A stretch of DNA of 64,000 nt, from assembly GCA_964532065.1 (NCBI GenBank), contig CAZHHG010000004.1, forward strand, positions 1 to 64,000. The letters are read 5' to 3'. The DNA comes from DSXH01 sp964532065. GTDB taxonomy: Bacteria; Bacteroidota; Ignavibacteria; Ignavibacteriales; Melioribacteraceae. A program made the position numbers and the translations under genes. This document shows, one piece after another, positions 33,872-43,132 of the stretch. Positions within the stretch are counted from its first letter, which is position 1. The number at the start of each line of letters is the position of its first letter. The notes beneath the pieces were generated by a model that saw nothing but the letters and a program-made list of their open reading frames with translations, was not told the origin of the DNA and did not search any database.

Positions 33872-35341
33872 ATGCAGACCAAAGAATTTTTTACCTCCAG
33901 ATGGGGATTAATTCTTGCTACACTCGGTATTGCCGTTGGAACAGGCAATATCTGGCGATTCTCCAGGGTCGTTGCCCAGAATGGCGGCGGTTCGTTTCTT
34001 ATTCCCTGGGTCGTCTTCCTTTTGATCTGGTCTGTTCCTCTTATAATTGCCGAGTTTGCTCTTGGTAAATCGACCCGGCTTTCACCAATTGGTGCAATTG
34101 GAAAAACCGCGGGTAAAAAATATGCATGGATGGGAGCCTTTATTGCATTTGTTTCAACGGCCATAATGTTCTATTATTCGGTTGTAACAGGCTGGTGTAT
34201 CCGTTATTTAATTTCTGCATTCTCCGGTGATCTTTTTAATACTTCGAATCATCTCGAATACTGGAATAATTTTACCACGAGCGGTTTGCCGCTTCTTTAT
34301 CACCTGATTGCAATTCTGATTGGTGGAATTGTTATTTACAGGGGTATAGTAAAAGGTATAGAAAAGGTTAATAGAATTCTTGTCTCTTCATTATTGATCA
34401 TTCTTATTATCCTGCTAGTTCGCGCCGTCACTCTGCCAAATGCCTTTGAGGGAATAAAGTATCTCTTTACTCCCAGTTTGGAATATTTGCTTGACTATAA
34501 AGTCTGGCTTAATGCTCTTACTCAAAATGCATGGGATACAGGTGCGGGTTGGGGACTTATTATGACTTATGCAGTCTATATGAAAAAGAAAGAGGATGTA
34601 GCACTTAATGCTGCATTAATCGGTTTCGGAAATAATTCAGTCTCTCTTATTGCCGGGATCACCATCTTTTCAACTGTATTCGCATTGAGTTCAACCGATG
34701 CGATGGTTCAGATTTCACAATCAGGTCCGGCTAATACCGGATTAACTTTCATCTATCTTCCTCTGCTGTTTACAAAGATGTCCGGCAGCATTCTACTAAA
34801 TACAATTTTTGCTTCTCTTTTCTTCCTGGCATTGTCTTTTGCTGCTTTAACATCTCTTTTTTCAATGATGGAATTAGCAACCAGTACAATCATCGATTTT
34901 GGCCTTTCACGGAAAATCGCGATTGTAATTGTAGGTGTTGCAGGGTTTACTTTTGGAATACCTTCGGCATTAAATATGGACTTTTTTATTAATCAGGATT
35001 GGGTGTGGGGGGTAGGTTTAATACTTAGCGGGGCATTCATAGCGTTTTCACTGATTAAATACGGAGTCGATAAATTCCGTATCGATTTTATTAATGGTGA
35101 TGGCAGCGATATTTTTATAGGTAAATGGTACAATTATATTATCAAATATCTTGTTCCGGTTCAGGTTGTTATATTACTCTCCTGGTGGCTTATTTCATCA
35201 ACTACATGGGACCCAGAATGGTGGAATCCGTTTCATGTAGAAAATCTTGGTACATGCCTTGCACAATGGTTCTTAACTATTTCTGTCTTTGTTCTGCTTA
35301 ATAAATTTTTTGTTAAATATATTCTCGAGTCTGACAGGTAA
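33872..35341 (+). CDS. Sodium-dependent transporter, NSS/SNF family
   Basis: A 489-aa membrane transporter of the neurotransmitter:sodium symporter family. The first membrane helix carries GTGNIWRFSRV and NGGGSFLIPW (about 22-45), and 11-12 spans follow. The substrate is not predictable, but it is likely an amino acid. The key context is the 37-aa gene 1 base downstream, which matches the small subunit that goes with the bacterial MetP-like NSS transporters. Confidence 0.93.
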   Translation: MQTKEFFTSRWGLILATLGIAVGTGNIWRFSRVVAQNGGGSFLIPWVVFLLIWSVPLIIAEFALGKSTRLSPIGAIGKTAGKKYAWMGAFIAFVSTAIMFYYSVVTGWCIRYLISAFSGDLFNTSNHLEYWNNFTTSGLPLLYHLIAILIGGIVIYRGIVKGIEKVNRILVSSLLIILIILLVRAVTLPNAFEGIKYLFTPSLEYLLDYKVWLNALTQNAWDTGAGWGLIMTYAVYMKKKEDVALNAALIGFGNNSVSLIAGITIFSTVFALSSTDAMVQISQSGPANTGLTFIYLPLLFTKMSGSILLNTIFASLFFLALSFAALTSLFSMMELATSTIIDFGLSRKIAIVIVGVAGFTFGIPSALNMDFFINQDWVWGVGLILSGAFIAFSLIKYGVDKFRIDFINGDGSDIFIGKWYNYIIKYLVPVQVVILLSWWLISSTTWDPEWWNPFHVENLGTCLAQWFLTISVFVLLNKFFVKYILESDR

Positions 35342-35342
35342 A

Positions 35343-35456
35343 ATGGAAACTTGGATAACTGCTTTCTTTGTTATAGGAATTGTCTGGGGCGGTGTAGCCT
35401 TTTTTCTGATTAATGCAATTAGATCCGAAAAAAATAAAACAAAAGAACCTGATTAA
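35343..35456 (+). CDS. Small subunit of NSS transporter (MetS-like), 37 aa
   Basis: A 37-codon frame (METWITAFF..., ending SEKNKTKEPD) lies between the transporter stop and the holA start, 1 base from the first and 0 from the second. It is one membrane helix (about residues 6-26) with a charged cytoplasmic tail, the layout of the MetS-type small subunit that accompanies MetP in Corynebacterium and similar NSS transporters. It is too short for most gene finders. The intact spacing in the operon and the typical WxxG/W helix support a real gene. Confidence 0.78.
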   Translation: METWITAFFVIGIVWGGVAFFLINAIRSEKNKTKEPD

Positions 35457-36470
35457 ATGGCAAAAAAATCAATTCCATCTGTCAATGAAATTCCGAAATT
35501 TCTTCACAAGGAAAAACTTCTCCCTCTTTTTTTTCTTATAGGTGAAGATGATTATACAATCGAAAAAACGGTTGAAGAAATCAGAAAATTTGTTGAGCCC
35601 CTTGTTTCGTCTGAATTTGATAAGGAATTTATTAACTCTGAAAGAAATGTAAACCTTACTCAGATTCTTGATACTGCTTATTCATTCCCTTTCGGCGGAG
35701 GCAAAAAATTAATAGTAATTAAAAATTTCGAGAGTATTGCTAACAAAAAGGAGCTGAACAATTATATTAATTCTCCCGCCGAATTTACGGTGATGATAAT
35801 AACACAATTATCAAAACCTTCGGATTTGGCGAAAGAACCTTATTCACTCCTGATCGATAAAAAATATCTGTTTGAAGCAAAAGCTGAAAGCGGTAATGAT
35901 CTGATTGAGTGGCTTATCGGGATTTCCGAACAACTCAGTTCTCCATTCGATTATGATACAGCTCAGGGATTAATCGAAATTGTCGGAAACGATAAAGGCC
36001 TTCTCGAAATGCAGGTCCGGAAGATTTTGGATTATTCAATCGGTAAACCGAAGCTCAGCTTCGATGAAATAAAAAAACTGGTTTCACCTACAAAGCAGCA
36101 CACAGTTTTCGACCTTCAGGATGCTATTGGTGCGGGTAATAAATCGAAAGCTCTTGAAATTGCATTCAACCTGCTTGATGCCGGAATTTCGATAGTTATG
36201 ATTATAAGTATGCTTGCCAAATATCTAAGTGCGGTATCACAGGTTTCGGAATTTAACCGTTCAAATGTAAATGATAATGAAGCCGCTAGAAAGATCGGTG
36301 TGAGCTGGTTTTATTATGTCAATTGCAAAAAGGCCCGGTTTCTTATGCCGGATGAAAGGTTACTGAAAGCCTCCCGGGCATTATTTAATGCAGATATGGC
36401 CGTAAAATCGAGTAATACAGAACATAAAACGATTCTGATTATGATGCTTTCAGAAATGATGGGAAATTAA
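35457..36470 (+). CDS. holA: DNA polymerase III subunit delta
   Basis: The clamp-loader delta subunit that opens the sliding clamp. The 337-aa length fits. N-terminal LFFLIGEDDYTIEKTVEEI corresponds to the HolA first strand and helix, IVIKNFE and SPAEFTVMIIT follow, and the middle AAA-like domain and C-terminal helical domain (LNAFNLLDAGISIVMIISMLAKYLS-like, NADMAVKSS) are present. The start is immediately after the small-subunit stop. Confidence 0.9.
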   Translation: MAKKSIPSVNEIPKFLHKEKLLPLFFLIGEDDYTIEKTVEEIRKFVEPLVSSEFDKEFINSERNVNLTQILDTAYSFPFGGGKKLIVIKNFESIANKKELNNYINSPAEFTVMIITQLSKPSDLAKEPYSLLIDKKYLFEAKAESGNDLIEWLIGISEQLSSPFDYDTAQGLIEIVGNDKGLLEMQVRKILDYSIGKPKLSFDEIKKLVSPTKQHTVFDLQDAIGAGNKSKALEIAFNLLDAGISIVMIISMLAKYLSAVSQVSEFNRSNVNDNEAARKIGVSWFYYVNCKKARFLMPDERLLKASRALFNADMAVKSSNTEHKTILIMMLSEMMGN

Positions 36471-36557
36471 AAACTTTGAAAATCTTGAAAAAAACCAACT
36501 TTATAACTAAAATTAATTCAAAAATTTTGAAACAATCTCAAATTTGACTGGGTATAA

Positions 36558-37148
36558 TTGACACTTAATCGGAATCTAATAGAGTTAACCGACGAAGAAT
36601 TAATAAAGGAATTTCAAGTTTCCAATACAATGGACGCTTATGAAATTCTGGTTCGGCGTTATAAAGATCCGCTAATGAATTTTGTTTTCAGGTTTGTGGG
36701 GGACCGGGATGCATGTTCGGATATAGTTCAGGATACAATGATAAAATTTTATCTCAATAAGGACTCATACCGCGAATTCGCAAAATTCTCTACCTGGATT
36801 TATACTATTGCAGGCAACCTGGCAAAAAATGAATTGAAAAGAAGAAAAAGAAGAAGCCTTTTCTCAATCGATAATACCGATGACGAACGTTCTATTCAGA
36901 TTGAGGATAAGTCTTTTTTAGCTCCCGACCGGTCAGCCGACAGCGAGATTAAAAACCAGATGATTCAGAATGCTCTGCTTAGAGTTAAACCGGTTTATCG
37001 GGAAGTTGTAATTCTTCGCGACATTCAGGGTCTATCTTACGAGGAAATCGCTGAAATTACAAAACTGTCTATCGGAACTGTAAAATCCAGAATCAACCGG
37101 GGGAGAACGCAATTGCAAAAACTATTGAAAAATATTTATAAAGAGTAA
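36558..37148 (+). CDS. ECF-type RNA polymerase sigma factor
   Basis: A 196-aa sigma-70 family factor with region 2 (DAYEILVRRYKDPLMNF, then DIVQDTMIKFYLN and STWIYTIAGNLAKNELKR) and region 4 (REVVILRDIQGLSYEEIAEITKLSIGTVKSRINRGRTQL), and no region 1 or 3, so it is an extracytoplasmic-function type. The only usable start is TTG at 36558; an ATG start would remove region 2. The adjacent gene, 4 bases downstream, encodes its likely anti-sigma. The regulon is not predictable from the window. Confidence 0.94.
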   Translation: MTLNRNLIELTDEELIKEFQVSNTMDAYEILVRRYKDPLMNFVFRFVGDRDACSDIVQDTMIKFYLNKDSYREFAKFSTWIYTIAGNLAKNELKRRKRRSLFSIDNTDDERSIQIEDKSFLAPDRSADSEIKNQMIQNALLRVKPVYREVVILRDIQGLSYEEIAEITKLSIGTVKSRINRGRTQLQKLLKNIYKE

Positions 37149-37152
37149 ATTT

Positions 37153-37848
37153 ATGGGAATAAACATCTACAATGATCAAAACAATAAATTTGGAAAATTA
37201 ATTGAAGATTTAAAAGATCTACCAAAGATTAATGCACCGGATAATTTTGAATTTCAGTTGATGACTAATATTCAGAATAAAAATTTCGGGACAAAGGAAG
37301 AACCGAGAGAGAAATTCAACATAATCAAATTTTTTGCACCGTCTGCTGTTGTTGTAACTGTGATTATCCTCTTTTTTATTTTCCTGCCAGCTAATGATCA
37401 ACAGTATGAAAATCTGCTTATGAGTGATCCTCCTCAAATCATTTCTCAAACGGATCAATCACCTTCAAATGAAGATCTAGATAACACAGCTGCTTTATCG
37501 GGACAGGAGAATTACCCGCCTGCTGAGAAGAGGTCACTTCAATCCGGTTCGGGTGAATTAGCTGTTAATCCAAACGATGCTGTATTATCTAACAATGCCA
37601 AATACCCGATTTCACGCAGCCGGTCGGTGGCGCTTGATGATTTTATATCCGGAAATAAACAGAAGAAAAGCAGCCTTCAGCAGGGTAATGTAGTGAGGGG
37701 AGGGGAATCGGCATCCGAATTTGATGGCTTTTTCATCAGGGAGGAGTTGGATGCAAAAACACTACAGAAATACAGGGCTACGTTGGATTCTATTAAAAAG
37801 GCTGAGGCTCGGGCAGATTCATTAAAAAGAGCTAAAAAAACAGAATAA
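37153..37848 (+). CDS. Probable membrane-bound anti-sigma factor
   Basis: A 231-aa protein with a cytosolic N terminus (1-55, including LKDLPKINAPDNFEFQLM, a typical ECF anti-sigma-like helical stretch), one membrane segment (about 57-77) and a periplasmic low-complexity part rich in Ser, Asn and Gln that ends in a charged helix. It lacks an obvious zinc-binding anti-sigma motif. Its position 4 bases after the sigma gene is the main evidence for a role as anti-sigma; function remains inferred. Confidence 0.65.
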   Translation: MGINIYNDQNNKFGKLIEDLKDLPKINAPDNFEFQLMTNIQNKNFGTKEEPREKFNIIKFFAPSAVVVTVIILFFIFLPANDQQYENLLMSDPPQIISQTDQSPSNEDLDNTAALSGQENYPPAEKRSLQSGSGELAVNPNDAVLSNNAKYPISRSRSVALDDFISGNKQKKSSLQQGNVVRGGESASEFDGFFIREELDAKTLQKYRATLDSIKKAEARADSLKRAKKTE

Positions 37849-37868
37849 TCCCAAAAATCGACTAAATA

Positions 37869-37900
37869 TTTGTTTTTTTGAGCCATCATCCGTAAATTTC
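37869..37900 (+). promoter_or_regulatory. Bacteroidota-type promoter of rpmE
   Basis: TTTG (37869-37872) and TAAATTTC (37893-37900) are separated by exactly 20 bp. The -7 box has one mismatch to TAnnTTTG (final G to C). Transcription would start near 37907, about 26 nt before the rpmE ATG. Confidence 0.6.
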
Positions 37901-37932
37901 GACCTCAAAAATCAGCAAGGAAGTAGTTATAA

Positions 37933-38139
37933 ATGAAAACAGGTATTCATCCAACTTACAGAAAATGTGAAGTTTCATGTGTTTGCGGAAATACATTCGT
38001 AACACGCTCAACAGTAAGCAGTATTAAGCTCGAAATTTGTTCTGAATGCCATCCATTCTTTACCGGAAAGCAGAAAATTGTCGATTCTACCGGTCGTGTT
38101 GAAAGATTTAAAAAGAAATATGGATTTAAACAGGCTTAA
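37933..38139 (+). CDS. rpmE: 50S ribosomal protein L31
   Basis: 68 aa, the expected length. The four zinc-site cysteines are visible (CEVSCVCGN near 15-22 and CSECHPFFTGKQK near 39-51), so this is the zinc-bearing form of L31 and not the zinc-free paralogue. It is transcribed alone from its own promoter and stops at a strong terminator. Confidence 0.97.
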   Translation: MKTGIHPTYRKCEVSCVCGNTFVTRSTVSSIKLEICSECHPFFTGKQKIVDSTGRVERFKKKYGFKQA

Positions 38140-38156
38140 ACAATTACTTTTTTTTT

Positions 38157-38195
38157 ACACAAGGGCTGTTCGGTATTACAGCCCTTTCGTGTTTT
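38157..38195 (+). terminator. Intrinsic terminator after rpmE
   Basis: AAGGGCTGT (38161-38169) pairs with ACAGCCCTT (38178-38186) across an 8-nt loop, and ACAC/GTGT extends the stem with a 2-nt bulge. TTTTAAA follows. It lies 18 bases after the stop. Confidence 0.85.
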
Positions 38196-38243
38196 AAATG
38201 GTCCTGCAAATTTTTGCTTTTCTTTTTATAATGGATTTTTATA

Positions 38244-39617
38244 ATGAGTGATGAACAGAAAACCGTTTCAGATAGCTTGAATCTTTATCAGGGTGTTAGA
38301 GGTTTTGCAGTAAAAATTTTGAATCGAATTGACAGAACCGATGCCTATCTCGATAAACTCCTTGAAATCGAATTAAAAAACTCGAATCTCTCAGGTCCGG
38401 ATAAAGCTCTTTTGTTTGAAATTGTCCATGGAGTTATGAGATGGATGGGCAGGATCGACTGGATACTAAATGGATTTTATAAAGGTCAATTCTCTAAAGT
38501 TGTACCGAATATTAAAAATGCTTTAAGAGTAGCTCTTTACCAGATCCTTTTCCTGGATAAGGTACCCGACTACGCTGCTGTGAATGAAGCTGTTGAGTTT
38601 GTAAAAAAGCTTCAGGGACAGAAATATGCTGACGTGGCGAACGGTGTATTGAGAAATATTATTCGCAACAAGGAGGGGATTAGATATCCCAATCCTGATG
38701 AGGATCCTGTCGCATACCTGAGTGCTTACTACTCACATCCATCCTGGATTGTTAAAAGGTGGACAGCACGTTTTGGTAAAGAGGAAACTGAACGCTTACT
38801 GATTGCAAACAACAACAAACCTTTTCTTACACTTCGGGTAAATAATCTTGTAACCACTAAAGCAGAGTTTAAAAAACTTCTCGATTCAGTTGGGCTTAAA
38901 TATACCGATAGTAAAGCACTCGATCAGTTTATTAAAATGAGTTCGCTTTCCAACATTACCGATTGGGAATACTTTGCAAAAGGTTTTTTTTCAGTTCAGG
39001 ATGAAAGCACCGGATTCCCTGTTCTTTTACTTGATGTCAAACCCGGTATGCGAGTCCTGGACCTTTGTGCAGCCCCCGGAGGTAAAACCGCTTTTATTGC
39101 CGAAATGATGGAGAATAAAGGTGAAATTGTTGCTCTGGACCGTTTCGAGAGCCGTTTAAAGATTCTAAATAAAAACCTTGATCGTCTTAAAGTTTCTAAT
39201 GTAAATACAATTGCAATTGATGCCAATGAGTTTTCCGACGAGAATGGATTCGACCGTGTTCTTATTGACGCACCCTGTTCGGGACTCGGGACTCTGACAA
39301 AAAAACCTGATCTTAAATGGAAGAAAGACTTGGGTGATATCAGAAAAATTGTTAATATTCAGCAGGATTTAATTAGAAAGGGAGCATCACTCCTTAAGCC
39401 TGGCGGCTATCTTGTCTACAGTACATGTACTATTGAGCCGGAAGAGAATTTCGAGAACGTTAAAAAGTTCTTAGATGAAAATCCGGATTTTAAACTCGTT
39501 GATGCTTCATCCACTATATCGCGGGAATATGTAAGTCCGGAGGGATTTGTTCAAACATTTCCTCATATTCATGATTTTGACGGCTCATTTGCCGTAAAAC
39601 TGGTTAGGGAACAATAA
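38244..39617 (+). CDS. rsmB: 16S rRNA (cytosine-967-C5)-methyltransferase RsmB
   Basis: Methylates C967 of 16S rRNA. The 457-aa protein has an N-terminal NusB-like RNA-binding domain (about 20-150) and a Rossmann methyltransferase domain with LDLCAAPGGKTAF (near 272), DAPCSGLGTL (near 342, conserved PC) and the catalytic-cysteine motif STCTIEPEE (near 393). The NusB-type N terminus separates it from RsmF. Confidence 0.93.
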   Translation: MSDEQKTVSDSLNLYQGVRGFAVKILNRIDRTDAYLDKLLEIELKNSNLSGPDKALLFEIVHGVMRWMGRIDWILNGFYKGQFSKVVPNIKNALRVALYQILFLDKVPDYAAVNEAVEFVKKLQGQKYADVANGVLRNIIRNKEGIRYPNPDEDPVAYLSAYYSHPSWIVKRWTARFGKEETERLLIANNNKPFLTLRVNNLVTTKAEFKKLLDSVGLKYTDSKALDQFIKMSSLSNITDWEYFAKGFFSVQDESTGFPVLLLDVKPGMRVLDLCAAPGGKTAFIAEMMENKGEIVALDRFESRLKILNKNLDRLKVSNVNTIAIDANEFSDENGFDRVLIDAPCSGLGTLTKKPDLKWKKDLGDIRKIVNIQQDLIRKGASLLKPGGYLVYSTCTIEPEENFENVKKFLDENPDFKLVDASSTISREYVSPEGFVQTFPHIHDFDGSFAVKLVREQ

Positions 39618-39632
39618 CTAACTTAATAGATT

Positions 39633-40541
39633 ATGAATGAAGCTTTAAAAAAATTTGCGAAAGAATTAAAATCTTCCCGAGAAGCAAAAGAAATATCCCT
39701 CAACTATATTGCCAGCCGGACAAAAATTGATATCAGATTTCTTCAGGCAATTGAAGAAGGCAATTTTGATTTATTGCCTGAAATTTATATGCGTGCGTTT
39801 ATAAGAGAATATGCTCAATTCTCCGAAATTGATGTAAAAGAAACCTTAAAAAAATTCGATCTTGCCAAACGCGGCCTTCTGGAAGAGAATTCCTCGCAGG
39901 AAAAAGAACCGAATGAATCTTCAACCACTGACCAGAAAATCATTGAACCGGTTGAGACAAAACCCGCTCAAAAAATTCTTGAAGAAACCGAACCGGATTC
40001 TAAAGAGCCGGAAGAAAATCAGGTAACAGCAGATATCCCCCCAAAAAAAATTGAAATAAAAAATATATATGTCCTTTCATTTTCCGCTCTTATAATAATA
40101 TTATTAATTGCCTATTTCGTTTTTTTTGACAGTCCGTCCAAAGAAATTATTGCCGATATACCCGACAATGAAAGGATTGAACAATCCGGCGAACGTTTTG
40201 AACTAGAAGCACCGGCTCAAGACAATCAATATATTCCTGAAGACGACAGCCTTAAGCTGGAATTAACCGGATTGGGCCGTGTCTGGGTAAAAGTACAATC
40301 CGATAGTAAAATTGTTTTCCAGGGTTTCCTAATTGAAAATCAGAACTCTTCCTACAAGGCAATGAACGAATTCAGAGTTTCAGTAGGTAATGCCGGATTG
40401 ATTTCAATGGATTTAAATGGCAAACAGTTGCAGCTACCGGGGGTTAGGGGAGAAATCAGAAATTACATAATTAATTCAGATACCGTTAAATCATATATAT
40501 TATCAGTACCGTCTAAGAATGAAACCGGATCCCCAAACTAG
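39633..40541 (+). CDS. RodZ-like helix-turn-helix membrane protein
   Basis: A 302-aa protein with an N-terminal Xre-type HTH (about 8-70: LKSSREAKEISLNYIASRTKI), a Glu/Pro/Thr-rich linker, a membrane segment (about 146-166) and a C-terminal beta domain of DUF4115 type. This is the RodZ layout, in which the HTH binds MreB and the periplasmic part helps keep cell shape. The C terminus overlaps the ligA start by 23 bases. Confidence 0.85.
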   Translation: MNEALKKFAKELKSSREAKEISLNYIASRTKIDIRFLQAIEEGNFDLLPEIYMRAFIREYAQFSEIDVKETLKKFDLAKRGLLEENSSQEKEPNESSTTDQKIIEPVETKPAQKILEETEPDSKEPEENQVTADIPPKKIEIKNIYVLSFSALIIILLIAYFVFFDSPSKEIIADIPDNERIEQSGERFELEAPAQDNQYIPEDDSLKLELTGLGRVWVKVQSDSKIVFQGFLIENQNSSYKAMNEFRVSVGNAGLISMDLNGKQLQLPGVRGEIRNYIINSDTVKSYILSVPSKNETGSPN

Positions 40542-42528
40542 AATTAATCAACTCCGAAAGCTGATTAAAGAACATGATTATAACTATTTTGTTCTGGCCC
40601 GGCCTACGATCAGTGATTTTGAATACGACCGGCTCCTTAGTGAACTGATTCAAATCGAAAAAGAGAATCCACATTTAATTACGCTTGATTCACCGACTCA
40701 GAGAGTGGGATCGGATATATCAAATGAATTCAGGCCTGTAACACATTCAATTCCGATGCTCAGTTTATCCAATTCCTACACTGAAGATGAAATTCTGGAT
40801 TTCGACAGGAGAGTTAGAGAAGGCCTCCCTCCTGATGAGAAAATTGAATACGTATGCGAACTTAAAATTGACGGTGTTTCGGTCAGCCTGAAATATAGCA
40901 AAGGAAGACTTGTAACCGCAGCTACACGTGGCGATGGAACTACAGGCGAGGAAATAACGAATAATATAAGGACAATTAAATCTGTACCTCTGACAATTGA
41001 TAAAGTCCCCGGAAAAGATTTAGATTCTATTGAAGTACGCGGTGAAATATATATGGAAGTTGAGCAGTTTAACAGGCTGAACGAAGAACGCGAGCTTAAC
41101 GGTGAGAAAACTTTTGCAAATCCTCGTAATTCAACCGCAGGTACAATAAAATTATTAGATCCCAAAGTTGTTGCCCGCCGCCCTCTTCAGATTTTTGTCT
41201 ATTATCTTTTTTCCGAATCTGATCAGCTTACCACTCATGCAGAAAATCTTGAGCTTCTTCAAAAACTCGGCTTCAGGGTAAACAAGAATTACAAACTCTG
41301 CTCTTCATTAAACGAAGTTCTCTCCTTCTGCCGGTTCTGGGAGGAAAAAAGAGAAACACTGCCCTACGAAATTGATGGTGTGGTTATAAAAGTTAATTCG
41401 CTTAATCATCAGAAAATTTTGGGTAGTATAGCAAAATCGCCCCGGTGGGCAATCGCATTTAAGTTTAAAGCCCGTCAGGCAAAAACTAAATTGAACAGAA
41501 TAACCTGGCAGGTTGGAAGAACCGGAACTCTTACTCCAGTAGCTGAGCTGGACCCGGTCTTTTTAGCCGGCTCTACCATCAGCCGTGCTACTCTCCATAA
41601 TATCGACGAGATCAGGAGAAAAGATATCCGGGAAGGCGATGCTGTCATAATTGAAAAAGGTGGTGATGTAATTCCCAAAGTAGTCTCTGTTATTCTTGAC
41701 GATCGTCCCAAAGATTTGAAAATCGTAATTCCTCCGGATAAATGTCCGGTCTGTAACTCCTCTCTATTCAAGCCCGGGGATGAAGTAGCAATTTATTGTG
41801 AGAATAATTCATGTCCTGCGCAGGTTAAAGGAAGACTACTTCATTTTGCATCGAGAGGTGCCATGGATATCTCAGGACTGGGGGAATCGTTAATAAACTT
41901 ATTTGTCGATTCAGGTTTTTTACGAAGTTATTCCGATATCTATTATCTTGCTAATCGAAGGAACGAATTAATCGGTATTGAGCGTTTGGGCGAAAAGAGC
42001 GTCGATAATCTTCTGACTGCAATTGATGAGAGCAGGCAGAGACCGTTTGAAAAAGTCCTGTTTGCATTGGGTATCCGGTATGTAGGAGCCGGTGCTGCTA
42101 AAAAACTTGCACACTACTTTTTGTCGATCGAAAAACTGATTGAAGCCCGGCCGGAGGAGATTGAAAATATCCCGGAAATCGGACCGAGTATTAGTATGAG
42201 TGTTAATCGATTCTTTTCCGATCGGAAAAATATTAATGAAATTGGAAAACTAAGAGATATCGGTTTGATTTTCTCTACGCATAAAAAATCGGAAAATTCT
42301 TCAAAGCTTAAAGGTGCATCGTTTGTTTTAACCGGTACTTTGCCGAACTACTCCAGAGAGGAAGCCAAAGAATTGATTGAAAAAAACGGCGGAGTAGTTG
42401 TCTCTTCAGTTAGTAAAAAAACTAATTTCGTCCTCGCCGGTGAAAATGCGGGCTCAAAACTCGATAAAGCTGTTTCGCTGGGTGTGAAAATTCTAACCGA
42501 GGATCAGTTTCTGGAAATGATAAGGTGA
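40519..42528 (+). CDS. ligA: NAD-dependent DNA ligase LigA
   Basis: A 669-aa ligase that seals nicks using NAD. The adenylated lysine is Lys116 in the KIDG motif. Domains in order: NTase (about 1-315), OB fold, a four-cysteine zinc finger (CPVC near 411, then a second pair around 430), helix-hairpin-helix repeats and a C-terminal BRCT (about 590-669, starting SFVLTGTLPNYSREEA). Standard length for LigA. Confidence 0.98.
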   Translation: MKPDPQTRINQLRKLIKEHDYNYFVLARPTISDFEYDRLLSELIQIEKENPHLITLDSPTQRVGSDISNEFRPVTHSIPMLSLSNSYTEDEILDFDRRVREGLPPDEKIEYVCELKIDGVSVSLKYSKGRLVTAATRGDGTTGEEITNNIRTIKSVPLTIDKVPGKDLDSIEVRGEIYMEVEQFNRLNEERELNGEKTFANPRNSTAGTIKLLDPKVVARRPLQIFVYYLFSESDQLTTHAENLELLQKLGFRVNKNYKLCSSLNEVLSFCRFWEEKRETLPYEIDGVVIKVNSLNHQKILGSIAKSPRWAIAFKFKARQAKTKLNRITWQVGRTGTLTPVAELDPVFLAGSTISRATLHNIDEIRRKDIREGDAVIIEKGGDVIPKVVSVILDDRPKDLKIVIPPDKCPVCNSSLFKPGDEVAIYCENNSCPAQVKGRLLHFASRGAMDISGLGESLINLFVDSGFLRSYSDIYYLANRRNELIGIERLGEKSVDNLLTAIDESRQRPFEKVLFALGIRYVGAGAAKKLAHYFLSIEKLIEARPEEIENIPEIGPSISMSVNRFFSDRKNINEIGKLRDIGLIFSTHKKSENSSKLKGASFVLTGTLPNYSREEAKELIEKNGGVVVSSVSKKTNFVLAGENAGSKLDKAVSLGVKILTEDQFLEMIR

Positions 42529-42532
42529 AAAA

Positions 42533-43063
42533 ATGTTCGAAAAATTGAAATTGAAAATGGCACATTATTATATCCGTAAGAAATATCTTAAGCCGGTTAC
42601 CGAATCATTCTCTTATAATAATATTATTTCGAACAGCAGGGATTTTTTTGTATTAATGCCAAATGATGATACTGATTTTTATCACGGACTCGAACTGATT
42701 AAATACCTTCTAATAGGCAATAAAAATGTCACATTGTTTCTGCCGGAGCATAAATATAATCTGATCCCGGAAAAAGAAAAATTCCGGTTTGTCAGTTACC
42801 ATGAGGATCAAAAATCCAGATTAAATCTTCCGGCCAAAACCCTGGTACAGCGTCTAAAATCGAAAGAATTTGAAGTTGTAGTAGATCTTAACCGGAATGA
42901 GAACGTATTTTTCAGCTCCATAACCAACATAGTTTCTTCACGGTTCAGAATCGGATTTAATAAAGAAAGATCGGAAAAATATTATAACCTTCAGATAGTC
43001 AATTCAGCGGGTGATCCTGAGCTAATTTACAGGAATTTTGTGGATTTTTTAAGGATGTTTTAG
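42533..43063 (+). CDS. Small GT9-like (heptosyltransferase-like) protein of unknown function
   Basis: A 176-aa cytosolic protein. I do not recognise a characterised function. The pattern DFFVLMPNDDTDFYHGLELIKYLL, then FLPEHKYN, then FEVVVDLNRNENVFFSSITNIVSSRFRIGF resembles the first Rossmann half of family 9 glycosyltransferases and the uncharacterised DUF6913 proteins of Bacteroidota. The second half with the nucleotide-sugar site is absent, so a complete transferase is unlikely. It lies 4 bases after ligA. Confidence 0.6.
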   Translation: MFEKLKLKMAHYYIRKKYLKPVTESFSYNNIISNSRDFFVLMPNDDTDFYHGLELIKYLLIGNKNVTLFLPEHKYNLIPEKEKFRFVSYHEDQKSRLNLPAKTLVQRLKSKEFEVVVDLNRNENVFFSSITNIVSSRFRIGFNKERSEKYYNLQIVNSAGDPELIYRNFVDFLRMF

Positions 43064-43132
43064 AAATCGAACTTTTGAATAATGAAATGAATTTGTAGAT
43101 TAGGAACGTAATTAATCAATTTTGGCGAATAA

